Source: Acidobacteriota bacterium
Lineage (GTDB): Bacteria; Acidobacteriota; Terriglobia; Bryobacterales; Bryobacteraceae
DNA length: 39,815 nucleotides
Assembly: GCA_016185425.1 (NCBI GenBank)
Contig: JACPNQ010000046.1
Span: 1 to 39,815, forward strand
Direction: 5' to 3'
The position numbers and the translations under genes are program-made. Under the pieces are notes generated by a model. That model did not search any database, was not told the DNA's origin, and saw nothing but the letters and a program-made list of their open reading frames with translations. Every line of letters begins with the position of its first letter. Position 1 is the stretch's first letter. Shown piece after piece: positions 9,396-17,878 of this stretch.

Positions 9396-9401
9396 AGTTT
9401 A
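9396..9401 (-). promoter_or_regulatory. -10-like TAAACT close to the kinase start
   Basis: Minus-strand TAAACT ends 7 bases before the ATG at 9388, with no Shine-Dalgarno between. This geometry fits a leaderless or near-leaderless transcript. Confidence 0.35.
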
Positions 9402-9576
9402 GCCAAACAAGAAATGGACAGAACCTGGATGACGGTAAGTCAACGGACAGCGCCTGCGCGCCCCGGATTGGGAGATTCTATCCGTGTGGCCGGCCGGAGC
9501 ATCGCGAAAGGTAGGCGCGGTCCGAGGATTATCAGCCGAGGACTGACGTGCCCCTTCCATTGAAGAATTCCTCCGC

Positions 9577-9582
9577 TAAACT
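9577..9582 (+). promoter_or_regulatory. -10-like TAAACT close to the SelA-like gene start
   Basis: TAAACT lies 8 bases upstream of the ATG at 9591, the same hexamer and nearly the same spacing as before the divergent kinase gene. No clear ribosome site is present. Confidence 0.35.
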
Positions 9583-9590
9583 TGGGAATC

Positions 9591-11243
9591 ATGTCGAAGA
9601 AGCGGCTAGCCTCCAAGGATATTCCGGAACCAGGCGCCACACGGCGCGAAATGCTCTACGCCGGGAACTCGCTACTGATGCCGGCGCTGCTCGCCGGCTC
9701 GCAAGCGATGGCGGCGACAGGACCACTGCGGCCCGGTAAAGATATCTACCGCTCAATTGGTGTCGAACCCGTGATCAATTGCCGGGGTACGTTTACCATC
9801 ATCGGCGCATCGGTTGAGCTGCCCGAAGTGCGGGCCGCCATGGACGCCGCCGCACAACAGTTCGTGCAACTCGACGAGCTTGCCGAAGCGGTCGGCCGGC
9901 GCCTTGCGGAGTTGACGAGCGCCGAATGGGGCATGGTTTCCGCGGGCTGCGCGGCCGGCCTGAAACACGTCACGGCCGCCTGCGTCGCCGGAGGAAATCC
10001 GGAGAAGCTCCTGCGCATACCGGACTTGACAGGGATCGACAAGAACGAAGTGGTCGCGGCAAGATCCGCACGCAGCGTTTACGATCACGCCATCCGCAAT
10101 ATCGGTGTGAAGATGATCACCGTGGAAACGGCGGAAGAACTGGAACGCGCCCTAAGCCCCCGCACCGCCATGATCTATTTGTCCGCCGGCGGCTCCGGTC
10201 CTCTTGCGCTGGAAAATGTGGCGAGAATGGCCAAGCCGCACGACATTCCGATTCTTGTCGACGCGGCGGCCGAAGTACTTACGATCCCGAACGTTCACTT
10301 GCAGCGCGGCGCAACTGTGGTCGCCTACAGCGGCGGCAAGGCCATCTGTGGACCGCAATGCGCAGGTCTCCTGCTCGGCCGGAAAGATATTCTGCTTTCG
10401 GCCTGGCAGGCAAGCTCGCCGCATCATGGGCCGGGGCGAGACAACAAGGTGGGGCGCGAAGAGACGCTCGGGATGCTGGCGGCGGTGGAGGCGTGGGTGA
10501 AGCGCGATCATGCCGCTGAGTGGAGGAAGTGGCTCTCCTACCTCGATACGATCGCCAAGCGGCTATCAGAGATAAGCGGAATTAACGCGGCTGTTCGCGA
10601 GCCGAGCGGGCTTTCGAACAAAAGTCCGGCGCTGATCCTATCGTGGGACCCGGCGAAACTCCACGTTTCCGGCGAAGAAATAGCCGAAGAGGTGGCGCGC
10701 AGCAAGCCGCGGATTGCGCTTGGAGCGGGCGGCTTGCGGCGCGACGCCGCCGGAGCCGACCCCTCGACCACATCGATCAGCATCACAGCGTGGATGATGC
10801 AACCAGGCGACGACAAGGTCGTGGCCGAGCGGCTGTTCGAAGTGCTGTCGCGAAAACGCAGTCCAAAGCCAGCGGCCGCGGCTCCCGCCGCGGACGTCAG
10901 CGGGCGGTGGGACATTGATGTCGAGTTCTTCAGCAGCAGGAGTCAACACACTCTGACACTCGAACAGACCGGAAACCGATTGCGCGGTTCGCACAAAGGC
11001 GATTTCTCCGTGCGGGATGTATTCGGCACAATCGAAGGCGACAAGATCACCCTGCAGAGCACGGATTCAAGACCCGGCGACACGATCACATTCACGTTCT
11101 CGGGATCGCTGTCGGGCGACACGTTTTCCGGCCCGGTTTACATGGGTGAATATCTAGACGCGAAGTTTTCCGCAAAGCGCCACCAGTATCCGGACCGGCG
11201 CGGAGCCATCTTAATTCCCGGCGGACCACCACTGGCAAACTAG
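9591..11243 (+). CDS. Exported SelA-like PLP-fold enzyme (aminotransferase class V-like) with extra C-terminal domain
   Basis: Fold type I PLP enzyme of the SelA/D-glucosaminate-6-phosphate ammonia-lyase-like group, 550 residues. ATG 9591 follows a TAAACT element; the in-frame TTG at 9582 lies inside that element and is rejected. The N-terminus carries a twin-arginine-like signal (ATRREMLYAGNSLLMPALLAG...AMA), implying export already folded with cofactor. Conserved segments are GVEPVINCRGTFT, CAAGLKHVTAACVAG, DAAAEVLTIPN and SGGKAICGPQCAGLLLGRKD, where K250 is the probable PLP lysine. After about residue 430 an alanine/proline-rich linker leads to a ~110-residue beta-rich domain (SGRWDIDVEF...LTLEQTGNRLRGSH) with an unknown role. 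It is not a genuine selenocysteine synthase: no SelB or tRNA-Sec context, and such enzymes are cytoplasmic. Its reaction is unknown. Confidence 0.85.
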   Translation: MSKKRLASKDIPEPGATRREMLYAGNSLLMPALLAGSQAMAATGPLRPGKDIYRSIGVEPVINCRGTFTIIGASVELPEVRAAMDAAAQQFVQLDELAEAVGRRLAELTSAEWGMVSAGCAAGLKHVTAACVAGGNPEKLLRIPDLTGIDKNEVVAARSARSVYDHAIRNIGVKMITVETAEELERALSPRTAMIYLSAGGSGPLALENVARMAKPHDIPILVDAAAEVLTIPNVHLQRGATVVAYSGGKAICGPQCAGLLLGRKDILLSAWQASSPHHGPGRDNKVGREETLGMLAAVEAWVKRDHAAEWRKWLSYLDTIAKRLSEISGINAAVREPSGLSNKSPALILSWDPAKLHVSGEEIAEEVARSKPRIALGAGGLRRDAAGADPSTTSISITAWMMQPGDDKVVAERLFEVLSRKRSPKPAAAAPAADVSGRWDIDVEFFSSRSQHTLTLEQTGNRLRGSHKGDFSVRDVFGTIEGDKITLQSTDSRPGDTITFTFSGSLSGDTFSGPVYMGEYLDAKFSAKRHQYPDRRGAILIPGGPPLAN

Positions 11244-11341
11244 AGCGAGAACATACTTCTCCCACGCCCGCAACGCAGTGCACGGGCGCCGTTGTCTGGG
11301 ATCGAGCGCAGATTTACGATTCAAAAGTTCCAGGGTTTTTC

Positions 11342-11420
11342 GGAGACTGCAACGGGATTATCGATCGCGTTGGTGGCAAGGAGACGGCTTCGATGGGTCC
11401 AGCCTGGGCGCCCAGACTGG
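11342..11420 (+). pseudogene. Short remnant resembling the 3' end of a Cu/Zn SOD gene
   Basis: In the frame with ATT at 11357 this reads NGIIDRVGGKETAS, matching GIIDRVSGWETAS of the intact sodC-like gene near 23441-23475 of this window. The DNA is also similar: about 42 aligned bases with roughly 7 differences, counted by eye. Nothing SOD-like is found upstream, so only a fragment of a second copy or of a common ancestor remains. The surrounding 11244-11582 stretch otherwise holds no gene. Confidence 0.45.
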
Positions 11421-11482
11421 CCATGCCGAGTTGGCTGCGTCCGCGAGGTATTGGTCAAAGGCAAGCATGGCTACTCCTTCCA

Positions 11483-11520
11483 TCTAGTACAGTGTCTCCC
11501 ACTGTTATCATCGAACTAGA
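11483..11520. promoter_or_regulatory. Nested inverted repeats upstream of xdhA, candidate operator
   Basis: ACAGTG (11489-11494) and CACTGT (11500-11505) are perfect inverted arms around TCTCC. Outside them TCTAG (11483-11487) and CTAGA (11516-11520) form a second inverted pair. A -10-like TATCAT (11506-11511) directly follows the inner right arm, so a protein bound here would block it. It sits about 63 bases upstream of the xdhA ATG, where a purine-responsive repressor would be expected. The binding protein is unknown. Confidence 0.4.
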
Positions 11521-11582
11521 CCCGATCGCTCGCGCCGGCCTTACGCGGTTGTGGGTTGGCCATTCCGGCGGCAAAACTGAAA

Positions 11583-12977
11583 ATGGCGGTTGCATCTCCA
11601 GTCGCGGCGAACATTTCGTTTCGGTTGAATGGCGAAACGGTTCACGCGCCGTCCGCCCCCTCCCACACCACGCTGCTCGACTACCTTCGAGCGCGCGGGC
11701 TCACCGGCGCCAAGGAAGGGTGCGCGGAAGGGGAATGCGGAGCATGCACTGTGGTCATGGTCAGGCCAGGCGAAGCGGGTAGCGTATATAAGCCGGTCAA
11801 CAGTTGCCTGGTATTTCTTGCTCAGGCCGCCGGGCATGAAGTCCTAACCGTGGAAGCGCTGGCGCATGACGGTGAACTTCATCCGGTGCAGCGCGCGATG
11901 GCCTCAGGCGGCGGGTCCCAGTGCGGCTACTGCACTCCAGGCTTTGTGATGAGCCTCTTTGCCGAACACTACCGGCCAGGACGCAACGGCGCTTGCGAGA
12001 CCGCGGCGATGGCTGGAAATCTTTGCCGTTGCACGGGCTACCGGCCGATTCGCGACGCGGCTCTGTCACTTGGGCCCGCGTCAGCCGACGACTTCCGCGC
12101 GCGCCTTGCGCGGCCCGCACCTACGCTGGACGAGTTTGCCTGCAATGGCTTCGCACGGCCCGCAAGTCTCTCCGAGTGCCTGGGGTTGCTGGCGGCCGAT
12201 CCCGGCGCGCGCATTGTCGCCGGAGCGACCGATCTTGCGGTGGATACGAACTTAAAGGGCGTCCGGTTTCGACGGCTGATCAGCGTGGAGGCGGTGCCTG
12301 AGCTGCGCGGGTTTGACGACGCCGCGGCACATGTCGATATTGGAGCGGCGCTCTCGCTGGATGAAATCGCCTCACGGTGGACGGCGGCGCCCACGTTCTT
12401 TCACGAGTGGCTGGAACTGTTCGCCTCGCCGCCGATTCGCAATCGCGCTACGCTGGGCGGCAATCTGGCAACGGCATCGCCCATCGGGGATGCGGCGCCG
12501 ATGCTGCTGGCGCTTGATGCCGAAATCCGCATCGCGGGGACGGCGTCGATTCGTGGCGTTCCGCTGCACGCATTCTTCACGGGCTATCGCAAGACCGCGC
12601 TTCAGCCTGGCGAGGTGATTCACTCTATCCGCATTCCCAAGCCGCTGCCTGAGCGCGTGCGTTTCTATAAGGTGGCGAAGCGGCGGCTGGATGACATCTC
12701 CTCGGTTGCGGCGTGCTTCGCTCTCGATTTCGAAAGGGCCAGCCGCGTGGCGAAAGCGCGGTTTGCGTACGGAGGCGTCGCCGCGACGCCTATTCGCGCG
12801 ACTACGGCGGAGGATGCAGTGGCAGGGTTCCCTTGGGACGCCGCGGCCGCGGAACGTGCCCAGGCAGCGGTTGCGCGAGCGCTCTCACCGATTGGCGATC
12901 ACCGTGCGTCCGCGGCGTACCGCCTTGCCATGGCGCAATCGCTCATCGGCAAATTTCATGAGGAGACGCCGCGATGA
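11583..12977 (+). CDS. xdhA: Xanthine dehydrogenase, 2Fe-2S/FAD subunit
   Basis: Electron-transfer subunit of XDH, passing electrons from the molybdenum centre through two 2Fe-2S clusters to FAD and presumably NAD+. The N-terminal ferredoxin-like domain has GCAEGECGACTV; the helical second-cluster domain has QCGYCTPGFVMS and GNLCRCTGYRPI. The FAD domain follows, with IVAGATDL, TLGGNLATASPIGD and KVAKRRLDDIS. At 464 residues it matches the XdhA type in which Fe-S and FAD parts are fused and the Mo part is separate. ATG 11583 is chosen; an in-frame TTG at 11556 would add nine residues, and neither has a strong ribosome site. First gene of the ureide operon: its TGA overlaps the xdhB ATG (ATGA). 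Confidence 0.95.
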   Translation: MAVASPVAANISFRLNGETVHAPSAPSHTTLLDYLRARGLTGAKEGCAEGECGACTVVMVRPGEAGSVYKPVNSCLVFLAQAAGHEVLTVEALAHDGELHPVQRAMASGGGSQCGYCTPGFVMSLFAEHYRPGRNGACETAAMAGNLCRCTGYRPIRDAALSLGPASADDFRARLARPAPTLDEFACNGFARPASLSECLGLLAADPGARIVAGATDLAVDTNLKGVRFRRLISVEAVPELRGFDDAAAHVDIGAALSLDEIASRWTAAPTFFHEWLELFASPPIRNRATLGGNLATASPIGDAAPMLLALDAEIRIAGTASIRGVPLHAFFTGYRKTALQPGEVIHSIRIPKPLPERVRFYKVAKRRLDDISSVAACFALDFERASRVAKARFAYGGVAATPIRATTAEDAVAGFPWDAAAAERAQAAVARALSPIGDHRASAAYRLAMAQSLIGKFHEETPR

Positions 12978-15256
12978 AGTTCGTCGGGAATCCCCACCCT
13001 CACGAAAGCGCCGAAGGCCACGTCACCGGCGGCGCGCTCTATACGGACGATCTGCTTGAGCGCTTCCCTGGTGTGCTACATGCGTGGCCCGTGCTGGCGC
13101 CACACGCCCATGCCCGCGTATTGGAATGCGATCTCTCCGCCGCTTGCGCACGTCCCGGCGTAGTAACGACGCTCAATGCCGCCGATGCGCCGGGCGAAGC
13201 CGACTCCGGCGCCAATCGCCATGATGAGCCGCTCTTCCCTAAAGAGGTGCTCTATCACCAGCAACCCGTCGCATGGGTTTTGGGAGAGACCCTGGACGCG
13301 GCGCAGGACGGCGCCGCGCACGCGCGCGTGCTTTACGAAAAGCTGCCGGCGATTCTCACCATCGATCACGCAATTCGCGAGAGCAGCTTCCATTCCGCTC
13401 CCGCGCGCTTGCATCGCGGCGACGCACGCGCCGCGATTGATGCCAGCCCGCTGCGGACTTCGGGCGAACTTGCGATCGGCGGGCAGGAGCATTTTTACCT
13501 GGAGACGCAATGCGCGCTGGCCGCGATTGACGAATCCGGCGGCGTATTGGTGCACTGTTCCACGCAACACCCGACGGAAACACAGGCGATTGTGGCGCGC
13601 GTGCTCGGCATCGGCGAGAACCGCGTCACCGTCGAATGCCTCCGCATGGGCGGGGCTTTCGGCGGCAAAGAGGTGCAAGCGAATGCCTGGGCCGCCATTG
13701 CCGCGCTGGGCGCATGGAAGACCCGGCGTCCGGTGCGCGTGCGCCTGCCGCGCGCGCTTGATATGGCGCTCACCGGCAAGCGTCATCCTTTCTTCGCGCG
13801 TTACACCGCCGGGCATGACGAGCGCGGGAAGCTGTTGGGAATCGAAGCGGAACTCTACTCCGATGGCGGATGGAGCCTGGATCTTTCCGAACCGGTTCTG
13901 TGGCGGGCCATTTTTCATTTGGACAATGCGTACCTGCTGCCCGCGGCCGCCGTTACCGGATACATCTGCCGCACGCACAAGACGTCGCAAACGGCATTTC
14001 GCGGCTTTGGCGGACCCCAGGGCATGGTGGTGATTGAAGATGCGCTGGACCGTATCGCGCGCGCACTCGGCCTTCCGCCGCACGTGGTGCGCGAGCGCAA
14101 TTTTTATCGCGAAGGGGATTCCACGCACTACGGCATGGCGGTCAAAGACGCATCGCGGATCACACGTATTTGGGATGAGCTGAGGGAATCATCCAGCTTC
14201 GACACGCGCCGCATTGCCATCGATGAAATCAACGCCGGCGAATCGAATCGAAAGCGCGGCATCGCCATCACGCCCGTGAAGTTCGGGATATCGTTTACGG
14301 CCACCATGTTCAACCAGGCCGGAGCGCTTGCGCTGATCTATCGCGATGGCACGGTGCAGATTAATCACGGCGGAACGGAGATGGGCCAGGGGCTGCATAC
14401 GAAGATCCGCCAGATTGCGGCCGAGTCGCTGGGCGTGCCGCTTGAAACGGTGCGCATCATGCCGACGCGTACGGATAAGGTTCCCAATACGTCGGCGACT
14501 GCCGCGTCCGCCGGCACCGATCTGAACGGCGCGGCGGTACTGGACGCTTGCGAACAACTGAAGGCGCGGCTGGCGCCGGTAGCCGCCGCACTGGCCGCCG
14601 AAGGCAGGCCCGCGGGCTTCGCACAGACCGTTGAGGCCGCCTACCGCCAGCGCATTCCGCTGTTCGCGCAAGGTTACTACCGCACGCCTGGTTTGAGTTA
14701 CGACGCCCGTACCGGCCAAGGCAAACCGTTCCACTACTTTGCGTATGGCGCCGCCGTAAGCGAGGTTGAAGTCGATGGCTTCACCGGCGACTACCGGGTG
14801 CTGCGCGCCGATCTGCTGCACGATGTGGGTGAGTCCTCTTCGCCCATCATCGATATGGGTCAGGTGGAAGGCGGGTTCATTCAAGGCGTGGGTTGGCTCA
14901 CGCTAGAGGAGTTGGTATGGAACGATGAGGGCCGTCTGGCGACGAATGGCGCTTCCACTTACAAGTTGCCTTCGTGGGCGGAGTTGCCGGAAGATTTTCG
15001 CGTGAAGTTTTTGACTCGCGCCGCTGAGCCGGGCGTAGTGTTTGGCAGCAAGGCCGTTGGTGAGCCGCCTCTGATGCTGGCCATCTCTGTGCGTGAAGCG
15101 CTGCGCGACGCCATCGCCGCATTCGGCAAAGGCGGCTTGGTGGAACTCGATAGTCCTGCGACGCCGGAGCGCGTCTACTGGGCGATTGAACGCGCGCGCG
15201 CCGTGCCGTCCACCAGCGTTCTTAACGAGGCGGCGGCTGGGGTCGCCCGTCCGTGA
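12974..15256 (+). CDS. xdhB: Xanthine dehydrogenase, molybdopterin-binding subunit
   Basis: Catalytic subunit (760 residues) that hydroxylates hypoxanthine and xanthine to urate at a Mo-pterin centre. XDH-type motifs are GQEHFYLETQ (substrate-side Glu), RMGGAFGGKE, TAFRGFGGPQG (the Arg that distinguishes XDH-like enzymes), EMGQGLHTKI and GSKAVGEPP with the general-base Glu. These, plus the purine-catabolic neighbours, favour xanthine dehydrogenase over other members of the family such as CO or aldehyde dehydrogenases. Overlaps xdhA by 4 bases (ATGA) and guaD by 4 bases (GTGA), indicating translational coupling. An XdhC-type cofactor-insertion chaperone is not found in the window. Confidence 0.96.
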   Translation: MKFVGNPHPHESAEGHVTGGALYTDDLLERFPGVLHAWPVLAPHAHARVLECDLSAACARPGVVTTLNAADAPGEADSGANRHDEPLFPKEVLYHQQPVAWVLGETLDAAQDGAAHARVLYEKLPAILTIDHAIRESSFHSAPARLHRGDARAAIDASPLRTSGELAIGGQEHFYLETQCALAAIDESGGVLVHCSTQHPTETQAIVARVLGIGENRVTVECLRMGGAFGGKEVQANAWAAIAALGAWKTRRPVRVRLPRALDMALTGKRHPFFARYTAGHDERGKLLGIEAELYSDGGWSLDLSEPVLWRAIFHLDNAYLLPAAAVTGYICRTHKTSQTAFRGFGGPQGMVVIEDALDRIARALGLPPHVVRERNFYREGDSTHYGMAVKDASRITRIWDELRESSSFDTRRIAIDEINAGESNRKRGIAITPVKFGISFTATMFNQAGALALIYRDGTVQINHGGTEMGQGLHTKIRQIAAESLGVPLETVRIMPTRTDKVPNTSATAASAGTDLNGAAVLDACEQLKARLAPVAAALAAEGRPAGFAQTVEAAYRQRIPLFAQGYYRTPGLSYDARTGQGKPFHYFAYGAAVSEVEVDGFTGDYRVLRADLLHDVGESSSPIIDMGQVEGGFIQGVGWLTLEELVWNDEGRLATNGASTYKLPSWAELPEDFRVKFLTRAAEPGVVFGSKAVGEPPLMLAISVREALRDAIAAFGKGGLVELDSPATPERVYWAIERARAVPSTSVLNEAAAGVARP

Positions 15257-16539
15257 TCTTCCGCGCCGCAGTATTTCACGTTCCGTTGAATCCGTTTTCC
15301 AACGACCAAGCGCTCGCGTCATTCGACGACGGTGCGTTGTTCGTTGACCGAGGCCGCATCATCGCCTCCGGCGATTACAGCGATATCCGCGCCGCTCATC
15401 CGGGCGAGCCGGTGCGCGATATGCGCGGCGGCATCATTCTGCCAGGATTGATCGACACGCACATTCACTATCCGCAGGTGCGAGCCCTCGGTGGTATCGG
15501 GCATACGCTGTTGGATTGGCTGGAACAGCACACGCTTCCCGAAGAGTCGCGCTTCCGCGACAACCGGTACGCCGCGGATGTAGCCGATGAATTCCTCTAT
15601 TTGCTGGCGTCACATGGGACCACGACAGCCATGGTTTTCGGCGCTCATTTCGCGGGAGCCACCGCCATCCTATTCGAAAAGGCGCGCGCCTCGGGATTGC
15701 GCATTGCCAGCGGGCTGGTGCTTTCCGACCGCAACCTCCGCCCGGAACTGCACCACACGCCGGAACGCGCTTACCTGGAAAGCACCGAACTCATCCGCCG
15801 CTTTCATGGCGCAGGGAGGCTGCTTTACGCAGTGACACCGCGCTTTGCGCTTTCCGCATCGGAGGCCATTCTGGATGTGTGCCGCACGCTGATGCAGGAA
15901 CATTCCAGCGTGCGCTTTCAAACACACCTGAACGAAAATCCGGACGAGATCCAATCAGTGGCGCATCTGTTTCGCGGCGCTCCGGATTATCTGGGCGCCT
16001 ACGAACATTTCGGTCTGGTTACGCGCCGCTCGGTTTTCGCGCATAGCGTCCACACCACGGACAGCGAAATCACACGCATGGCCGCGCACTCCTGCTCCGT
16101 TGCCTATTGTCCCGCCAGCAACGCCGCGTTGGGCAGCGGCTTCTTTCCGTTTGAGCGGCACTTGCGCGCTAATGTGCGGATCGCACTGGGCACGGATGTG
16201 GGCGGCGGCACCGGCTTCGGCATTTTGAAGGAGAGTTTACAGGCTTATTTGGGGCAGCGGCTTGCGCCCGGCGGTTTCTTACTGACCGCACCCCAACTGT
16301 TGTATCTCTGCACGCTGGCCGGGGCGCGCGCCATGGGGCTCGAAAACGAGACTGGCGATTTCACACCCGGCAAAGCGGCCGACTTCGTTTACCTGCGTCC
16401 GCCCGAGCGCAGTCCGCTGGCGGCCGTTATGCGCAATGCGCCGGATGCCGAAGGCCTGCTGGCGGCAGTGCACACTTTAGGGGATGCCGAGAGTATTCGC
16501 GAGACCTGGGTGGAGGGCGAGTGCGTCTTTCAGCGGTGA
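15253..16539 (+). CDS. guaD: Guanine deaminase
   Basis: Zinc amidohydrolase (428 residues) converting guanine to xanthine plus ammonia, feeding the XDH encoded just upstream. Metal and active-site landmarks are PGLIDTHIHYPQ (HxH followed by the guanine-deaminase-type YPQ), FQTHLNEN, FAHSVHTTD and LGTDVGGG. Length fits the bacterial family. The GTG start at 15253 is set by overlap with the xdhB stop (GTGA); no ATG lies nearby in frame. Related deaminases acting on other purines or pyrimidines cannot be fully excluded by eye, but PQVRALGG after the HxH and the operon context make guanine the natural substrate. Confidence 0.93.
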   Translation: MIFRAAVFHVPLNPFSNDQALASFDDGALFVDRGRIIASGDYSDIRAAHPGEPVRDMRGGIILPGLIDTHIHYPQVRALGGIGHTLLDWLEQHTLPEESRFRDNRYAADVADEFLYLLASHGTTTAMVFGAHFAGATAILFEKARASGLRIASGLVLSDRNLRPELHHTPERAYLESTELIRRFHGAGRLLYAVTPRFALSASEAILDVCRTLMQEHSSVRFQTHLNENPDEIQSVAHLFRGAPDYLGAYEHFGLVTRRSVFAHSVHTTDSEITRMAAHSCSVAYCPASNAALGSGFFPFERHLRANVRIALGTDVGGGTGFGILKESLQAYLGQRLAPGGFLLTAPQLLYLCTLAGARAMGLENETGDFTPGKAADFVYLRPPERSPLAAVMRNAPDAEGLLAAVHTLGDAESIRETWVEGECVFQR

Positions 16540-17018
16540 ACACGATGCTTCCTGAGGAATTTATCGGCGTGCTTGGCTGGGTCTTTGAAGATTCGCCGTG
16601 GGTGGCCGAGCGCGCGTGGGCATCGCGTCCGTTCGCTACGCGCGAGGCGCTGCACGCAGCGATGTGTGACGCGGTGAAGAGGGCGCCGGCGGCGGACCAA
16701 CTGGCGCTGCTGCGAGCTCATCCCGATCTGGGAAAGCGCGCCCGCATGAGCGCCGCATCGGCCGGCGAGCAAAGCGGCGCAGGGCTGGACCAACTCACCG
16801 CGGCCGAGCACGCTGAGTTGACGGCGCTGAACAACGCCTACCGCGACAAGTTTGGATTTCCGTTCCTCTTTGCAGTTAAGGGCAGTGGCAAGCTGGATAT
16901 CATGGAGGCTCTGCGCAAACGCATCCAATCGTTGCCGGCCGAGGAGTTCCGGGAAGCGCTCGCGCAAGTTTTTCGGATCGCCGAATTCCGTCTGGAGGAG
17001 ACGATTGACGCCGCCTGA
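16536..17018 (+). CDS. uraD: OHCU decarboxylase
   Basis: Converts 2-oxo-4-hydroxy-4-carboxy-5-ureidoimidazoline to (S)-allantoin. About 160 residues, the usual single-domain size. Signature segments are AHPDLGKRA, whose His (~62) is the catalytic base of the family, and LNNAYRDKFGFPFLFAVKG. In Bacillus this domain is fused to uricase as PucL; here the two are separate, adjacent genes. GTG 16536 gives a 4-base GTGA overlap with guaD like the preceding gene pair; ATG 16545 and GTG 16521 are alternatives. The 3' end overlaps the uricase start by 14 bases. Confidence 0.94.
   Translation: MNTMLPEEFIGVLGWVFEDSPWVAERAWASRPFATREALHAAMCDAVKRAPAADQLALLRAHPDLGKRARMSAASAGEQSGAGLDQLTAAEHAELTALNNAYRDKFGFPFLFAVKGSGKLDIMEALRKRIQSLPAEEFREALAQVFRIAEFRLEETIDAA
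16994..17000 (+). promoter_or_regulatory. Shine-Dalgarno for the uricase TTG start
   Basis: GGAGGAG inside the end of uraD, 4 bases before TTG 17005. No ATG or GTG exists in the right place, so this site decides the start. Confidence 0.6.
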
Positions 17019-17877
17019 CAATTCGCCACACCGGTTCGCGAGCGGCTGGAAGCGCAACTATTACGGTAAGGGCGACGTGATTGTCTACCGCCTGAACCGC
17101 AACGCGGCAACCGGGCCTGCCCCGTTCTTCGGCGCCAACGTGCTGTTGCTGATTTATGGCGATGCCTTCTGGCCAACCTACACCACCGGCGACAATGCCG
17201 GCCTGGTTGCAACGGACTCCATGAAGAACTTCGTCCAGCGCGAGACCGCGAACTTTCCCGGATCGCACCTGGAGGAGTTCTGCCAATTCCTTGCGACTAA
17301 GTTTTTGGACACTTACCCGCACGCGGCCGGCGCGCAAATCACTGCGACCGAGATTCCGTATGGCGCAGTGGGTGAATCGTCCTATGCGCCGGCCGGCCCG
17401 GATCGCGCCTATTCGCGCCTGGAAATCGCGCGCGAGGGCGGTGCCAACGGTACTGTGGAAATCCGCTCTGGCATTCGCGGCTTCCGGTTGTTGCGCTTAG
17501 GCGGCAGCGCATTCTTCGGATTCATTCGCGATCAGTACACCACGTTGCCTGACATTCAGGATCGCCCGCTCCACATGTGGCTCGATCTAGAGTGGAGTTA
17601 CACCAGTGACGCCGATGCGCTGAACAACGGCGTGGTGACGGCGGCTGTACGCGCCATCGTCAAAGAGATTTTCTGCGGCTTCGAATCGGGCAGCATTCAG
17701 CAAATCATCTATCAGATTGGCGCGCGCGTGCTGGAACAGATTCCCGCCGTCGCGCAGATCGATCTCGAGGCCAACAATCGCACCTGGGATGCAGTCGCAG
17801 GAAATGCCGCTTCCATCGGCATCTACACCGACGCGCGGCCACCGTACGGTTGCCTGGGCCTATCCCTTAAGCGCTGA
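17005..17877 (+). CDS. pucL: Uricase (factor-independent urate hydroxylase)
   Basis: Cofactor-free oxidase turning urate and O2 into 5-hydroxyisourate and H2O2; 290 residues, normal for the T-fold uricases. Family landmarks are NYYGKGDVIVYR (Lys22, equivalent to the catalytic Lys of fungal uricase), LVATDSMKNFV (Thr70-Asp71 of the active site) and RDQYTTLPDIQDR. The third catalytic residue, a His in PN-[KR]-H of fungal enzymes, aligns with NNRTWD, so Thr260 takes its place while the preceding Asn is kept. I believe other bacterial uricases share an NR-x-WD form but could not check. The TTG start is supported by a strong ribosome site and by the family N-terminus; longer in-frame starts lie within uraD. 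A single base separates it from hiuH. Confidence 0.94.
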   Translation: MTPPDNSPHRFASGWKRNYYGKGDVIVYRLNRNAATGPAPFFGANVLLLIYGDAFWPTYTTGDNAGLVATDSMKNFVQRETANFPGSHLEEFCQFLATKFLDTYPHAAGAQITATEIPYGAVGESSYAPAGPDRAYSRLEIAREGGANGTVEIRSGIRGFRLLRLGGSAFFGFIRDQYTTLPDIQDRPLHMWLDLEWSYTSDADALNNGVVTAAVRAIVKEIFCGFESGSIQQIIYQIGARVLEQIPAVAQIDLEANNRTWDAVAGNAASIGIYTDARPPYGCLGLSLKR

Positions 17878-17878
17878 T

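Noticed and set aside
9591..11243. True selenocysteine synthase (selA)
   Set aside because: The export signal, the extra C-terminal domain and the lack of SelB or tRNA-Sec context argue against it.
11265..11286. GCCCG...CGGGC hairpin after the SelA-like gene as a terminator
   Set aside because: Short stem, 12-base loop and no following T-run.
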